NCBI RefSeq assembly: GCF_025685625.1
Contig: NZ_JAGSYI010000002.1
Coordinates: 1,178,001 to 1,242,000 of the forward strand
DNA length: 64,000 nucleotides
Reading direction: 5' to 3'
Origin: Acidicapsa acidisoli
Lineage (GTDB): Bacteria > Acidobacteriota > Terriglobia > Terriglobales > Acidobacteriaceae
Shown: positions 42,368 to 52,245 of the stretch, piece by piece
How the letters are laid out: the number at the start of each line of letters is the position of its first letter
Numbering within the stretch: position 1 is the first letter of the stretch
Program-made: the position numbers and the translations under genes
Notes under the pieces: model-generated
Databases searched by the model: none
Told to the model about the DNA's origin: nothing
Seen by the model: the letters and a program-made list of their open reading frames with translations, nothing else

Positions 42368-43981
42368 ATGAATACCACTATCGTCAATGCCACCGAGTAC
42401 CGCGATCTTCCGCTTGCAATGCTTACCGAGTCAACCACCAACCCCCGCCGTGCTTTTGCGGAGGATGCCTTGAAAGAGTTGGCAGCCAGTATCCGCACCC
42501 AGGGCGTTCTCTCGCCTCTGCTGGTACGGCCTTTGAATGAGCGCATCTTTGAGATCGTGGCCGGAGCACGGCGTTACCGCGCCGCACAGATGGCCGAAGT
42601 TGCTACGGTGCCCGTCCGCATCGTCAACCTCACCGACGCCGAAGCGATGGAAGCCGCTCTGGTCGAGAACCTGATTCGCGCCGATGTGCATCCGATGGAG
42701 GAGGCCACCGGCTTCGCCCGGTTGCTGGCTCTGGACGAGCCAAAGTATTCCATCGAACAACTGTCCGCGCGTACCGGGAAAAATCCCGCCTACGTTGCGG
42801 CTCGCCTCAAGTTGGTAGACCTCGTTCCCATCGTGGTCGAAACCTTTTATCGCGATGAGATCGGCGTCGGTCATGCGCTCCTGTTGGCAAAGCTCCAGCC
42901 CGATCAGCAAGAACGGGCGCTCGTGGCTTGCTTCAAAGAGGATTGGAGCGCGGGAGGGCAGAAGGCGAAACGCATTCTTCTCCCTGTCCGCAGTCTCCAG
43001 TTCTGGATTGAGTCGAACATCCTGCTCGTCCTGAAAGAGGCTCCTTTCGACAAGCGGGACGCACAGCTTGTGCCAGCAGCGGGAAGTTGCGTGGACTGCC
43101 CGAAGCGGACGGGACACAACAAGCTACTCTTCTCCGAACTAGGCAAGCAGGATTCGTGCAGCGACCCGAGTTGCTACCAATCGAAGGTCTCAGCACACCT
43201 TGCCAAGACGATTGCAGCGAAGCCGCAACTCGTACAGATCAGCACGGCTTACGGCGTACAGAAGGAGGGCAGCACCACGCTTCCGCGCAACAAGTACACC
43301 GCCATCCGCGACGACAAACCGAAGTCGAAAGAAGAGGCTACGCGCCCGGAGTTCAAGGTGTGCAAGTTCACTGCCGAAGCCATCATCACCGAAGGCAGCG
43401 ACGTTGGCACCGTCCATAAAGTCTGTGCCAATTTCGCCTGCCCGGTGCATCATCCGAAGAAGCAAGCCGGCGCGGACGATGCGAAGTCGAAGGCTGAACA
43501 GGAGAAGCAACGCAAAGAGGCCGCGATTGCCAACACCACCGGCGTCCGCGTACTCGCTGCCATCGCCGCCGCCGTCCCGGTGCGGCTGATGAAGCGCGAC
43601 CTGCTGTTTGTGGCCGAGCGGTTGGCCAGGCTGGTAGACGAGCCGCGTTTGGAAATCATCGCCCGTCAGCACGGCATCAAGAAGGCGAAGGACAGCGACT
43701 ACATTACCAAGTTGTTTGCTGCCTACCTCCGCTGCGCGGAAGAAAGTGTGCTGGGCAGTGTGTTGGTCGAACTGACGATCCTGCTGTCCGCCACCCGCAA
43801 CAACTCCGCTCAAACCCTACGTGATGCTGCCACGGCGTATAAGGTGGACGCCGAAGCCATCGCCCTCAAGGTCAAGCAGGAGTTCGCCGCGAAGGACCAG
43901 GCGAAAGCAGCGAAAAAAGATGCGCCAAAGCAGCCAGCCAAGCAACAGGCGAAGGCAGCGAAGAAGCCCGCAGCGGCCTAA
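42368..43981 (+). CDS. ParB/Spo0J-like nuclease-fold protein with a Cys cluster
   Basis: The 537-residue protein begins with a ParB-type domain (STTNPRRAFAEDALKELAAS; GARRYRAAQMA; VENLIRADVHPMEEATGFAR). An HTH-like region follows, then a cysteine-rich segment (CVDCPKRTGHN; DSCSDPSC; VCANFACPVHH) that could bind zinc, and a Lys/Ala-rich helical tail. Proteins of this sort occur on conjugative elements next to ardC; their role (partition, plasmid gene control or DNA binding) is not fixed. AGGAG lies before the ATG at 42368. No parA is present, so a full partition pair is unlikely. Confidence 0.8.
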   Translation: MNTTIVNATEYRDLPLAMLTESTTNPRRAFAEDALKELAASIRTQGVLSPLLVRPLNERIFEIVAGARRYRAAQMAEVATVPVRIVNLTDAEAMEAALVENLIRADVHPMEEATGFARLLALDEPKYSIEQLSARTGKNPAYVAARLKLVDLVPIVVETFYRDEIGVGHALLLAKLQPDQQERALVACFKEDWSAGGQKAKRILLPVRSLQFWIESNILLVLKEAPFDKRDAQLVPAAGSCVDCPKRTGHNKLLFSELGKQDSCSDPSCYQSKVSAHLAKTIAAKPQLVQISTAYGVQKEGSTTLPRNKYTAIRDDKPKSKEEATRPEFKVCKFTAEAIITEGSDVGTVHKVCANFACPVHHPKKQAGADDAKSKAEQEKQRKEAAIANTTGVRVLAAIAAAVPVRLMKRDLLFVAERLARLVDEPRLEIIARQHGIKKAKDSDYITKLFAAYLRCAEESVLGSVLVELTILLSATRNNSAQTLRDAATAYKVDAEAIALKVKQEFAAKDQAKAAKKDAPKQPAKQQAKAAKKPAAA

Positions 43982-44007
43982 ACCTCAATCCAACCGAAGC
44001 ATCAGAG

Positions 44008-44039
44008 CGGGGTCTGCAATTACAGGCCCCGCAATTTTT
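44008..44039 (+). terminator. Rho-independent terminator after the ParB-like gene
   Basis: A 9-bp stem with one G-T wobble (CGGGGTCTG / CAGGCCCCG) and a six-base loop is followed by CAATTTTT. It starts 27 bp after the ParB-like stop codon at 43981. A typical intrinsic terminator for the ardC-parB transcript, and it precedes the convergent transposase gene. Confidence 0.75.
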
Positions 44040-44153
44040 GTGTGCCTGCCCGTCTACCCGCCCTCTTTCGTGGCTCCTGCCATCTGGCAGGAGCGCCATT
44101 ATGGTCCCGCCCGACGGGCATGAGCGCGCCTCCTAACGGCGCGCCGCTATTCA

Positions 44154-45893
44154 TCAGATTGGGAATTGATACAGCGGATCTTTGCAGTTCTGGCCCTCTG
44201 CAAATTGGCTTGGAACCCGCTCCTTCCCCCAAATCTCTTGTCCTGCTTTCTTAGGGTGAGTGGCAAAGTATTCGTTCCTTCGGCCGAAGTATCGATCAAT
44301 GGCCTCCATCGCAGCCTCTACGGACTGGTAATCGCTGTTGTGGATGATGGCTCTCGCCATTCCACTGAATACCGACTCAATCACATTCAGAAACTGCGCG
44401 CAGGCGGGAAGAGGCGCGGTCTTGACTATTGGGAAGCCTTCCAGCGCGGCCTTCTGATTGATCTCATCCAAATATGCGCCCAAGTCCTTCGACACATGCC
44501 AAGAGGCGGCGTCCCATGACAAATAGATTGTGCTGCACGTGCGGTATTCATTCCGCAGAAGATCAGCCATCTTGATCATCTCAGCGGTATTTTTCTTTCG
44601 AGAGTATAAGTGGGTGACCTGGTTTCTCGATAACTCAAGTGCCGCAGTAAGGATTGTCCATCCCTTTGATTTCTGCCACTGTGGAACTACATACTGTTCG
44701 TCAGGGGCAACTTGTTTCACTCCGCCTTTTTGCTTAATGGCGAACGGGCCGTATTCGTCAATTGAGAAAAATGCCTCATCTGGCTTCAGCTCCGAGAGGA
44801 TTTTCTTGATGGCGTCCACCTTAACTCGGTACTCAGGATCATTGCTGGTGAGAACTACGCGCGCGTGCCGCCACTTCCAACCAGCCTCTTTGATGATTGT
44901 GTGAATAACCTCACAGCACATCGGATGTCCTTCCTCGGCGAGTACGCTACGGAGATCAGCCATTCTCCATGTAGTGCGGTTGATGCCGTAAGCAGCGGGC
45001 GGCGAGTGCAACAGGGAGAACACCGCGCTTTTGTTGGAATCTATTTCAGATTTTTTGTCGCTCCGCGTCGTTCTTGCAAAGAGGCCTTTGGTGCCGCCTC
45101 GTTGAAACAAGCTCCAATAGCGAAACCAAGTTCCACTTGAGATTTGAAGGAAGGAGCAGGCTGGCCCCCAACTGATTCCACGCAGATGACAAAGAACTGC
45201 CAACGCTTTGTTTCGCATTGGCAGTCCTTCCTTGGGGGCCGTCGCTAGCAGAACCTCCAATTCCCGCAGGGATACTTTGTTCAGTTCCTTCGCCAGTACT
45301 TCTACAGGTATGGCTCGTCTCAGCACGCCTCTAATCCATTCGGCCACTTGTTCCTCTGTATTGCCAGTCCACCGAGGACGGTCGCCGGAGGATGCCATTG
45401 CCGAAATCGTCCGGTGCGTTAGCTCCTTGTTGCTTTGACGTATCGAGGGCGCGATTACCATTCCGACGCTGGGTTTCGAAACCTGAAGAACTGCTCGGGG
45501 CTTCTCCAGTTCTTCTGATCGTGGTTGCCGGCCTGGACTAGTATTGAGTCTCGACATAATGCGCGCCTGACACACATATGCGTTGACAGTCGAAAAGCTG
45601 CCTTTGAACCCGCGCTCCTCCGTCAGATACTGCCAAATCATCCTGGCGGAAACCTGAGTGCCCTTTGGTCGCATTTCGTTCTCTCTGACGATGCGATCGA
45701 CCGTTGAAATCCACGGTCCCAGAGGGAGCGTTCCAGCAGGTTGCATCCGGTTGCCTGGCGGTGATACCAAGCTCAACATCCTCTGCAACATCTTTCTGGA
45801 AATCATCAGTTGCAACGCGATTTGTCCTTGCGATCCACTTTTCTTCGAAGGTCGCTGGCGGGCAATGCTCCACTGAACCGTGTCTTTGTACAT
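44154..45893 (-). CDS. IS630-like DDE transposase with an IstA-like N-terminus
   Basis: The 579-residue protein is longer than usual for the IS630 family (about 350). Residues 1-190 hold an HTH region resembling IstA of IS21 (GLPLGPWISTVDRIVRE-like; YLTEERGFKGSFSTVNAYV). Residues about 190-320 hold a second HTH. The C-terminal part is a DDE domain with FFSIDEYGPF, YLSWDAASWH and NVIESVFSG as the three acidic centres. No clear terminal inverted repeats or target duplication are visible around 44150 and 45900. It may be an active but unusual insertion sequence or a domesticated enzyme. Confidence 0.7.
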   Translation of the reverse strand: MYKDTVQWSIARQRPSKKSGSQGQIALQLMISRKMLQRMLSLVSPPGNRMQPAGTLPLGPWISTVDRIVRENEMRPKGTQVSARMIWQYLTEERGFKGSFSTVNAYVCQARIMSRLNTSPGRQPRSEELEKPRAVLQVSKPSVGMVIAPSIRQSNKELTHRTISAMASSGDRPRWTGNTEEQVAEWIRGVLRRAIPVEVLAKELNKVSLRELEVLLATAPKEGLPMRNKALAVLCHLRGISWGPACSFLQISSGTWFRYWSLFQRGGTKGLFARTTRSDKKSEIDSNKSAVFSLLHSPPAAYGINRTTWRMADLRSVLAEEGHPMCCEVIHTIIKEAGWKWRHARVVLTSNDPEYRVKVDAIKKILSELKPDEAFFSIDEYGPFAIKQKGGVKQVAPDEQYVVPQWQKSKGWTILTAALELSRNQVTHLYSRKKNTAEMIKMADLLRNEYRTCSTIYLSWDAASWHVSKDLGAYLDEINQKAALEGFPIVKTAPLPACAQFLNVIESVFSGMARAIIHNSDYQSVEAAMEAIDRYFGRRNEYFATHPKKAGQEIWGKERVPSQFAEGQNCKDPLYQFPI

Positions 45894-46144
45894 TTGTTAC
45901 CTCCTGATGGGGCTTAACCTGAAACTCACTGCGCTTTTTTTGATTTCGCCGCATGTCGCTTTTGGTCAAAGGCGTGAGCGGACCACTACAACAATCGGCG
46001 GCGCGGGTTGAAGCCGGCGTCTTCGAGCTTTCGCCAACTTACGCCGCAACAGTGTCGCGGGGTATCCTAGCTGGGACAGCCAGCCGCACTTCAGCGGCGT
46101 TTCAAATGGGCCGCAACACAACTCAAGATTATGGACCTGTCCAG

Positions 46145-46570
46145 ATGACAGACGACAAGATTGTTGGCACGATGACCATCCGCGAAGCCGCCGCCCTCTG
46201 GTCAGACCCGCGGAGGCAGCATCTGAAGCGTTGGGCTGAAACGTTTGGAGTCCCGCTTCAGGATTTGCACCCTGGTCATGTCGTCACCTTCCAAAAGGAC
46301 CGCGGGGAAGAAACCACGTCAGCACAGGTTGACACGGAAGTCGCAGCACTCCTAACACTCCTCAAGCAGATTGGCCTAGGTGGGGAGATCGAGCGCCGTA
46401 ATCGGCCGCTCAGTGAAACCGGGGAGTTAACGCCTGCCGAAATCAGGGCGCTGCCCGAGCCTGCTCAGAGATATATTGAGAGCCTTAAGCAGGAGATTTC
46501 AGACCTTGAGTCCGCCAACGACCGAATGGAGAATCGAATTCGAAGAACCAACTGGGGCCGAAGCAGATAG
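46145..46570 (+). CDS. Orphan recombinase-like core-binding domain with a coiled coil
   Basis: The 141-residue protein resembles the N-terminal, SAM-like core-binding domain of tyrosine recombinases (WSDPRRQHLKRWAETFG; LQDLHPGHVVTFQKDRGEE; VDTEVAALLTLLKQIGLGG). After that, instead of a catalytic domain, it ends in a helix with KQEISDLESANDRMENRIRR. No catalytic residues are present. The start is uncertain: the frame is open from 45953, but the folded part begins near 46145. It may be a DNA-binding accessory of the element or the remains of an integrase. Confidence 0.5.
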   Translation: MTDDKIVGTMTIREAAALWSDPRRQHLKRWAETFGVPLQDLHPGHVVTFQKDRGEETTSAQVDTEVAALLTLLKQIGLGGEIERRNRPLSETGELTPAEIRALPEPAQRYIESLKQEISDLESANDRMENRIRRTNWGRSR

Positions 46571-46722
46571 AGGAATCGATTCTCTTTAAGATGGCTTATC
46601 GCGTCCGGTTCATCGCATTCCCAGTATTCATCACGCCACGGACTGCACCGACCAATGCGACCGACATCGTTATGACACCCTTTATTTCCAGCCCAGGCAG
46701 GTCTTTCATCTCCCGCGTAGCA

Positions 46723-47865
46723 TCAACGCCGCTTCTTTTCTAAGAACTTTCCATACTCTGTTAGAGGCCTATGCTGCGCACCCATGTGCAGAACGATGGA
46801 ATCGATGTCATTCTCGGGAATATCCTTGGCATTCCGGAAATATAATACGCGTTTGCGAATCGCCAAATGCGGAGCAACTTGCAGATTCGACCCATCAGGT
46901 TTGCAAGTAGCCGGAACAAGCAGATACTCGCCATGCTTTGTGTAGGACTCCTTGAACCGTGCCAGATACGGTGAGTCACTTGCAGGAGTCATCCGATTCA
47001 TGCGAGTTGCAGTAAAGAATGAGGCGTCACCCAGTTGTAAACCTGCCTTTTCGTACCGCTTGATGACGTTCTCCAGTTCTATCGTGATATGGACCGTATA
47101 TCTCGGATCCTCGCCAACGATATCCCCTTCGATAATTGAGATTCGAAGTTCCTCAAATTCATCCCGCAAACCATAGCGCTGGAGCCATTGCTTGAAAATC
47201 TCTTCAGCTGGCTCGGGGTTTAGAAATGCAATCCCTAACGCTGGAGGTGAGTTCTCCCATCCACGAAAAGCTGTCGCTCGCCATTCAGCTTTTTCCCAGA
47301 GTGGAATGTCGATCGGATTCTCAATGAAAGTAACGAAGTCAGTTTTCACTTCTTTCTTCGGCATTGCTTTATGCTCACCAAGTGGCGGCTTCTCTGCTTG
47401 CGGCACTCCCAGCAGGCGCCTGTGAAGTCGCTTGTATCCTTCGTCCGTTTCGATGTTGAAGAAGCTGGCCCCTTGCAAAGGAACTGGAATGAAATTGCGG
47501 TCAGAATTTCGCATCACGACTGGAACAAACTTTTGGTTGTCCGCGCCTTGGTTGTAAAGGTGCTGGTAGATGAGATTGCCCTCCCATTTGACGCCCAAGC
47601 CTTTGTCGGGACTTTCTCTACCCATCACGCGATTCAAGAATGTTTCGGTGCAGACAACCAGCACTAAGCTCGCGCCTGCAATCTTGCGATCCATCCACCG
47701 CGGCCATCCCTCAGGCGGTGACACCTCGTATTGATCGAGAACACAGTCGATGCCATCGGCGCGAAGGCGATTTGAAAGCGCAAGTACCTCCTTTATGTGT
47801 TCTTCGCTATCCCAGCTATAGCTGACGAAGACTTCGCCGACCTCAGTTATCTTTGCGTCATTCAT
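46723..47865 (-). CDS. SEFIR-domain protein, probable defence effector
   Basis: The 380-residue protein begins with a SEFIR (TIR-like) domain: VFVSYSWDSEEHIKEVLALS, DGIDCVLDQYE, GWPRWMDRKIAGASLVLVVC and TETFLNR. The rest (residues about 180-380) is not recognised; it is largely charged and helical with YTVHITIELENVIKRYEKAG. SEFIR and TIR proteins in bacteria act as immune sensors or effectors, some by consuming NAD. It stands beside a restriction-modification gene in a defence cluster. Intact as far as can be seen. Confidence 0.8.
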   Translation of the reverse strand: MNDAKITEVGEVFVSYSWDSEEHIKEVLALSNRLRADGIDCVLDQYEVSPPEGWPRWMDRKIAGASLVLVVCTETFLNRVMGRESPDKGLGVKWEGNLIYQHLYNQGADNQKFVPVVMRNSDRNFIPVPLQGASFFNIETDEGYKRLHRRLLGVPQAEKPPLGEHKAMPKKEVKTDFVTFIENPIDIPLWEKAEWRATAFRGWENSPPALGIAFLNPEPAEEIFKQWLQRYGLRDEFEELRISIIEGDIVGEDPRYTVHITIELENVIKRYEKAGLQLGDASFFTATRMNRMTPASDSPYLARFKESYTKHGEYLLVPATCKPDGSNLQVAPHLAIRKRVLYFRNAKDIPENDIDSIVLHMGAQHRPLTEYGKFLEKKRR

Positions 47866-47921
47866 AGAGGCCCATCCAGCGCTTGTTGGTTATGTCGTCT
47901 TGCTCCGATAGATTGCAGCAA

Positions 47922-50900
47922 TCAGAGGAGGTATCGGTCGTCCACTTGACGTGTCTGGCCGAGTGCCGTCAACGTTTGCAAAATCTCGTGAACGCGGGTG
48001 CGACTGGCTGGCTTGAAACCCGATGCAATCTGCTGCGGTGTCTGGAATGGCGTCGCACGCAGCGCATCTTTGATGACGCGGAATTGATCGGTGAGAGTCG
48101 CAGGCCAGGGTTGCTTGCTTCGCGCGGCCGTCGGGACTTCGATGGGGATGAAGCCGCCGAGCGCCTGCTGAATGGCCGGAGCGTTGGGCACCTGAAACTC
48201 AGGACGGAGCCAGCGAACGATGCCGGATGACTCCTCGGTCCGGCGCTGAGCGTTGAGGGCTACGACGTTGGAAAGAATCTGTTCGGTGCTCAGGTTGGGC
48301 GACCAACCGTAAGCAGCAAAGACGGCCTCATCCAACTCGTCATGAATCTGGCGGAGAATTCCAATCAGGCCCATCTCGTAAGTAGCGTGATCCTCGACGG
48401 TCAATTCCTTGTTGCCCCGGAGCTTTTCAAGGACGTTGTACATCTCTGTGAGCGTGAGTGTGGGGTGAAGTTGCTGCTGGCGCTTGCGGTGCGCGTCAAG
48501 GCGCTCGGCTATTTCGCCGATGCTCTGTTGCTGAGTTTCGCTCGCGGCGGGAAATGGGAACGGGTCGAAACAAGTTGTCTTCACATATACCGGTCGGTCT
48601 TCGAGTGTACTTCCAGCGGCAAGAGCCCATGACAGATGAATTCGACTGGACAATACACCAAGCGAATGGGCGGCTGAAAGAGCGATATTGACGAGTTTGT
48701 TGTCTGGAAGAACACTCGCATCGAGGAATACGAAGATACGGTGTTTTGCAGTCTCGACTGTGGAGATATAGCGAGGCAGTCCCTTGAGTGCGGGGCGAAA
48801 CGCTGATCGAGGCTCCCCGAAAATCCACCATTTCTCTTTGTAACTAGCCCGTCGATTCTGATCCCTCTCCGGCTTTACCAAGTCATAGACACGTTGATAC
48901 ACCTCTGGAAAATGCCTTCGAACCTGCTCGCTGCTGAGACCGAAAAGATCGATCACCATTACATTTCGCGAAACGCCAGTAAGATCACGCCCATTTAGGT
49001 ATGGGCGAATGTGCTTTTCAAGACCGGAAATACGGCCAAGTCCGATCGCTTGCGCCTCTTCAGTAGTGACTATGAATCCGCTCCCGTGCAATGACACTCC
49101 CCTGGAACTAAGATCTGCGTTAGCATCAAGCGGCATTGCACTCGATACGTTGACGAAGATTGTTAGGTCCGCGAAGATACGTCCGGTTTCCTCCGTCAGT
49201 TCCACGTCAGTACCCTCTGCGCTTGTGTCTCCTTCTCTCTTGACGCGGTAAAGATGGCCGAGGTGTTCGCCTCTCTCTCCCACGGTCATAGCAATGCGGA
49301 CGGCCGCGTGATCAGTTGCCGCTTGTCCATCGCTGAGAGCGGACTTGAGCCAAGGGTGATCAGGAATCGCAAAGATCAATGAGAGCGGTGCGAGCTTTTC
49401 GTCGGAAGCCGCGCTGAGATTCTGTGCGACCACTTTTCGATTAAAGACCTGGGGAAGGCTGTTGGTGGTGATAAATCCAAAGCGGCGAATCTTTCCGGCG
49501 CGAGCAAGCTCGGCGGCGCGCTGCCACCAATACATGACAAAGTCCGCACTGTCGGGAACCAAGTCGTAAGCTTTGCGCAGCGCCTTGACGTAGCCGTCGC
49601 CGAGTTCTGCGCGAATATCTTTTCCGCCAATAAAGGGCGGATTTCCGACGATGAAATCCGCTTCCGGCCACTTGGCTTGTTTCACGTCGGTATATTCATA
49701 AACCGCGATGCGAGCTTCCTCATCGGGGATGTCCTGCCCGGTCGCCGGATGTCTCTTGGTTGTGACGCCATCCCACTGGGTTACCGCGTTGCCCTGCTTA
49801 TCAAGCAACGTCACCCTTTTCTTCCAGGTGAGAAGTGCGTCAGCTTCCACGATGTTGTGAAAGTTGCTGATGACGGGGATGGGCGGCTGTGCGTCGCCGC
49901 GCGTGCGGAAGTGCCATTGCAGATAGCCTATCCAGAGAACGAGATCGGCAACGACGGCTGCGCGGGGATTGAGTTCGAGACCGAGGAGTTGGTGCGGGTC
50001 CACGGTGAGGCCGGTGTGTTCGAGCGACTGCTGCGTGTCACCAAGCGCGTGGAGGGTTTCAAGAATCTCGCCTTCCAGACGCTTCATGTGTTCAAGCGAG
50101 ACATAGAGGAAGTTGCCGGAGCCGCACGCGGGATCGAGGACGCGGGTGGAGCAGAGTTGGCGGTGAAATGCGCGCGCGGTTTCAATGGCCGCATCTCTGT
50201 CACCTGCGTTAACCTGTTCGGTGATGACTGCCTGGCTGCTGCGCCAGTCGTCCCGGAGCGGCTCTACGAGTGTTGGAATGACGAGCCGCTCGACATAGGC
50301 GCGCGGGGTGTAGTGGGCTCCGAGCGCATGGCGCTCATCGGCATCAAGTGCGCGTTCGAGCAGCGTGCCAAAGATGGCCGGCTCGACATCGCGCCAGCGC
50401 GAGTCGGCGGCTTCAATGAGCAGGCCGAACTGATCACGTGTGAGTGGCAGGGCTTTGGTGGATTCGAACAGCCCGCCATTGAATTTGAGGATGTGCGCCC
50501 GGAGAATTGGAGAGAACCCGCCCTCGTTCATGGTTTGCCAGAGAGCCTCAGCCATGGGAGGAAAGTTGCCGACATCATCTCGGAGACTTTCAAGCAAATT
50601 CAGCCAGCTGCGCTCCGGAAGCAATTTCACATCTTCCGCAAACGACGTAAAGATACAGCGGGTGAGGAACTCCGCAACCTGCTTCGGAGGATGTTGAAGT
50701 TCGAGGTTGCGTGCGAGGACGGCCAGCTTGCCGGCGACCTCGCGAGTGACTTTGGCCGTTTCGCGCGACGGGTCCAGGGAAAGCGGATCGAGCCAAACGA
50801 CACGAAGGCGCTCCTTTGTTTCTACCTGCTCCAATTGCTCATGGAGAATGCGGAAGGTGCGGGGATCGGGGAAGGGCAGATACGCTTTGCCCGTTAGAGA

Positions 50901-51395
50901 GAAGTCGGCATAGAGTTCGATGGAGTAGCCAACATCGACAACCACTAGAAAGGGGGCCAACCTTCCGAAACCGGCAGTGCTTTTGCGTACCGTTCGGCCT
51001 GGCCGCGGGCTGCAAGCATGGCCTCATCCCAGCCGTGCGTTCCACGAATGGCCGTGCCGCGCTTCATTCGACGGGGCTCCTTGACGGAAGCCAGCGGTGG
51101 TGCAGAATTTGACAGGGGGGTTGCTGCCCTGCTTGGCTTCGAGGACGAAACAATTGCGCTTGTACAGGTCGATATAGTTTGTGGTCGAGGAACCATCCAG
51201 GTTCTGAAAGTAAACGGCCTTGTCGATCACATAGGAGTTGGCATCCTCGTCTGCTTGACTGGGGTCCGGACGAGGCAGGTCCAGATAGTCGCAGAGTTCG
51301 GAGAGGAACAACGTATAGTTGGCGCGCTCCGCAGCCGATGACTGCTGCCAACGAGTGATGAAGTTACCGGGGTTGAGTGGCAAGGCATTTCCCAT
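47922..51395 (-). pseudogene. MmeI-like type IIG restriction-modification enzyme, two frameshifts
   Basis: One long gene of 3,474 bp would encode about 1,157 residues. It has an N-terminal nuclease domain with [17 protein letters not shown] (the D-ExK centre), a spacer ([20 protein letters not shown]), an adenine-methylase domain with DPACGSGNFLY and FIVGNPPFIGG, and a C-terminal target-recognition domain. The frame is broken twice: at a run of six G at 51115-51120 (one too many) and at a run of five G at 50952-50956 (one too few). The two changes cancel and restore the last 1,000 codons. This may be sequencing error, mutation or slippage. Confidence 0.8.
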
Positions 51396-51552
51396 TCATT
51401 TTTCAAGTAAACGTATTGTAGTCTGCGGAAAGGTTACGTGTGCATTGGCGATACGTATACCATTGAATTCAATTACGTAGATGCCATGGCGACGCTTCAA
51501 CAGGCACTCCAAAGAGCCCGCAAAATGGTCAAATTGCAAAGGTATCGCTTGC

Positions 51553-51585
51553 GTCAATATCATTCCATAATGGAACTATATTGAC
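51553..51585. promoter_or_regulatory. Large palindrome at the abiE promoter
   Basis: An outer inverted repeat (GTCAATAT at 51553-51560 and ATATTGAC at 51578-51585) encloses an inner one (TTCCAT / ATGGAA). It lies 31 bp before the AbiEi start. AbiEi antitoxins are known to bind inverted repeats at their own promoter and repress it, so this is very probably the autoregulatory operator. Confidence 0.75.
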
Positions 51586-51615
51586 ACTTATGGCCTTGCA
51601 CCTCATACTTGATCC

Positions 51616-52245
51616 ATGCCGAGTACTCGCATGGACGAGTTGTTTGCTCTTGCCGAAGTGCAGGACGGTTTGTTTACGTCCAAGGAGGCTCGCTCTCTCG
51701 GAATTCAGGATTCCGTCCTAGTCAGATTGAGGCAGCGCGGTCGGTTAGAGAGAATGAGCAGGGGGGTCTACCGGATCGCGCACTATCCGGCAGAGCGGTT
51801 TGCCCAGTACCGTGAGGCAATCCTGTGGGGGCAGGCAAGTAACGGACCTGAGCGCATCGCTTTGTCTCATGAGACAGCATTATTATTGTATGGAATCTCG
51901 GACGTGAATCCTTCCCGTGTGAACCTCACAGTTCCTGTGTCGGCTCGAATGCGCCGGGTTCACCCAAAGTGGATCGCCATTCATCGCGCCAACCTCGCAA
52001 CGGAGGACATCCAACAGTATGAAGGGATGCCGGTCACCACGGTAGAACGCTCGATCCTGGATGTTCTGACGACCACTCGCCGGACAGACGTTGCACACCA
52101 GGCAATCACCGATGCTCTCCGAAAAGGACTGCTTAATACGACTCAGGCGAGAGTCCTTCGGCAGCGGATCAATCGTTCGTCACACTCTGCGTCCCTTTCA
52201 ACAAACGCAAACAAGGTGAAGGTGAATGAGCCCTCGACCACCTGA
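51616..52245 (+). CDS. abiEi: AbiEi antitoxin and transcriptional repressor
   Basis: The 209-residue protein has the AbiEi winged-helix N-terminus (VQDGLFTSKEARSLGIQDSV, then RLRQRGRLERMSRGVYRI) and the C-terminal AbiEi domain (HETALLLYGISDVNPSRVNL; MPVTTVERSILDVL). It neutralises AbiEii and represses its own promoter through the palindrome just upstream. The ribosome site is weak, and an ATG at 51631 is possible. It overlaps the toxin gene by 20 bp. Confidence 0.9.
   Translation: MPSTRMDELFALAEVQDGLFTSKEARSLGIQDSVLVRLRQRGRLERMSRGVYRIAHYPAERFAQYREAILWGQASNGPERIALSHETALLLYGISDVNPSRVNLTVPVSARMRRVHPKWIAIHRANLATEDIQQYEGMPVTTVERSILDVLTTTRRTDVAHQAITDALRKGLLNTTQARVLRQRINRSSHSASLSTNANKVKVNEPSTT

Noticed and set aside
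44154-45893. Whole insertion sequence with inverted repeats
   Set aside because: I could not find matching ends around 44150 and 45900, so only the transposase gene is reported.
49677-50897. 406-residue plus-strand frame
   Set aside because: Antisense to the methylase domain of the MmeI-like gene, which has clear motifs.
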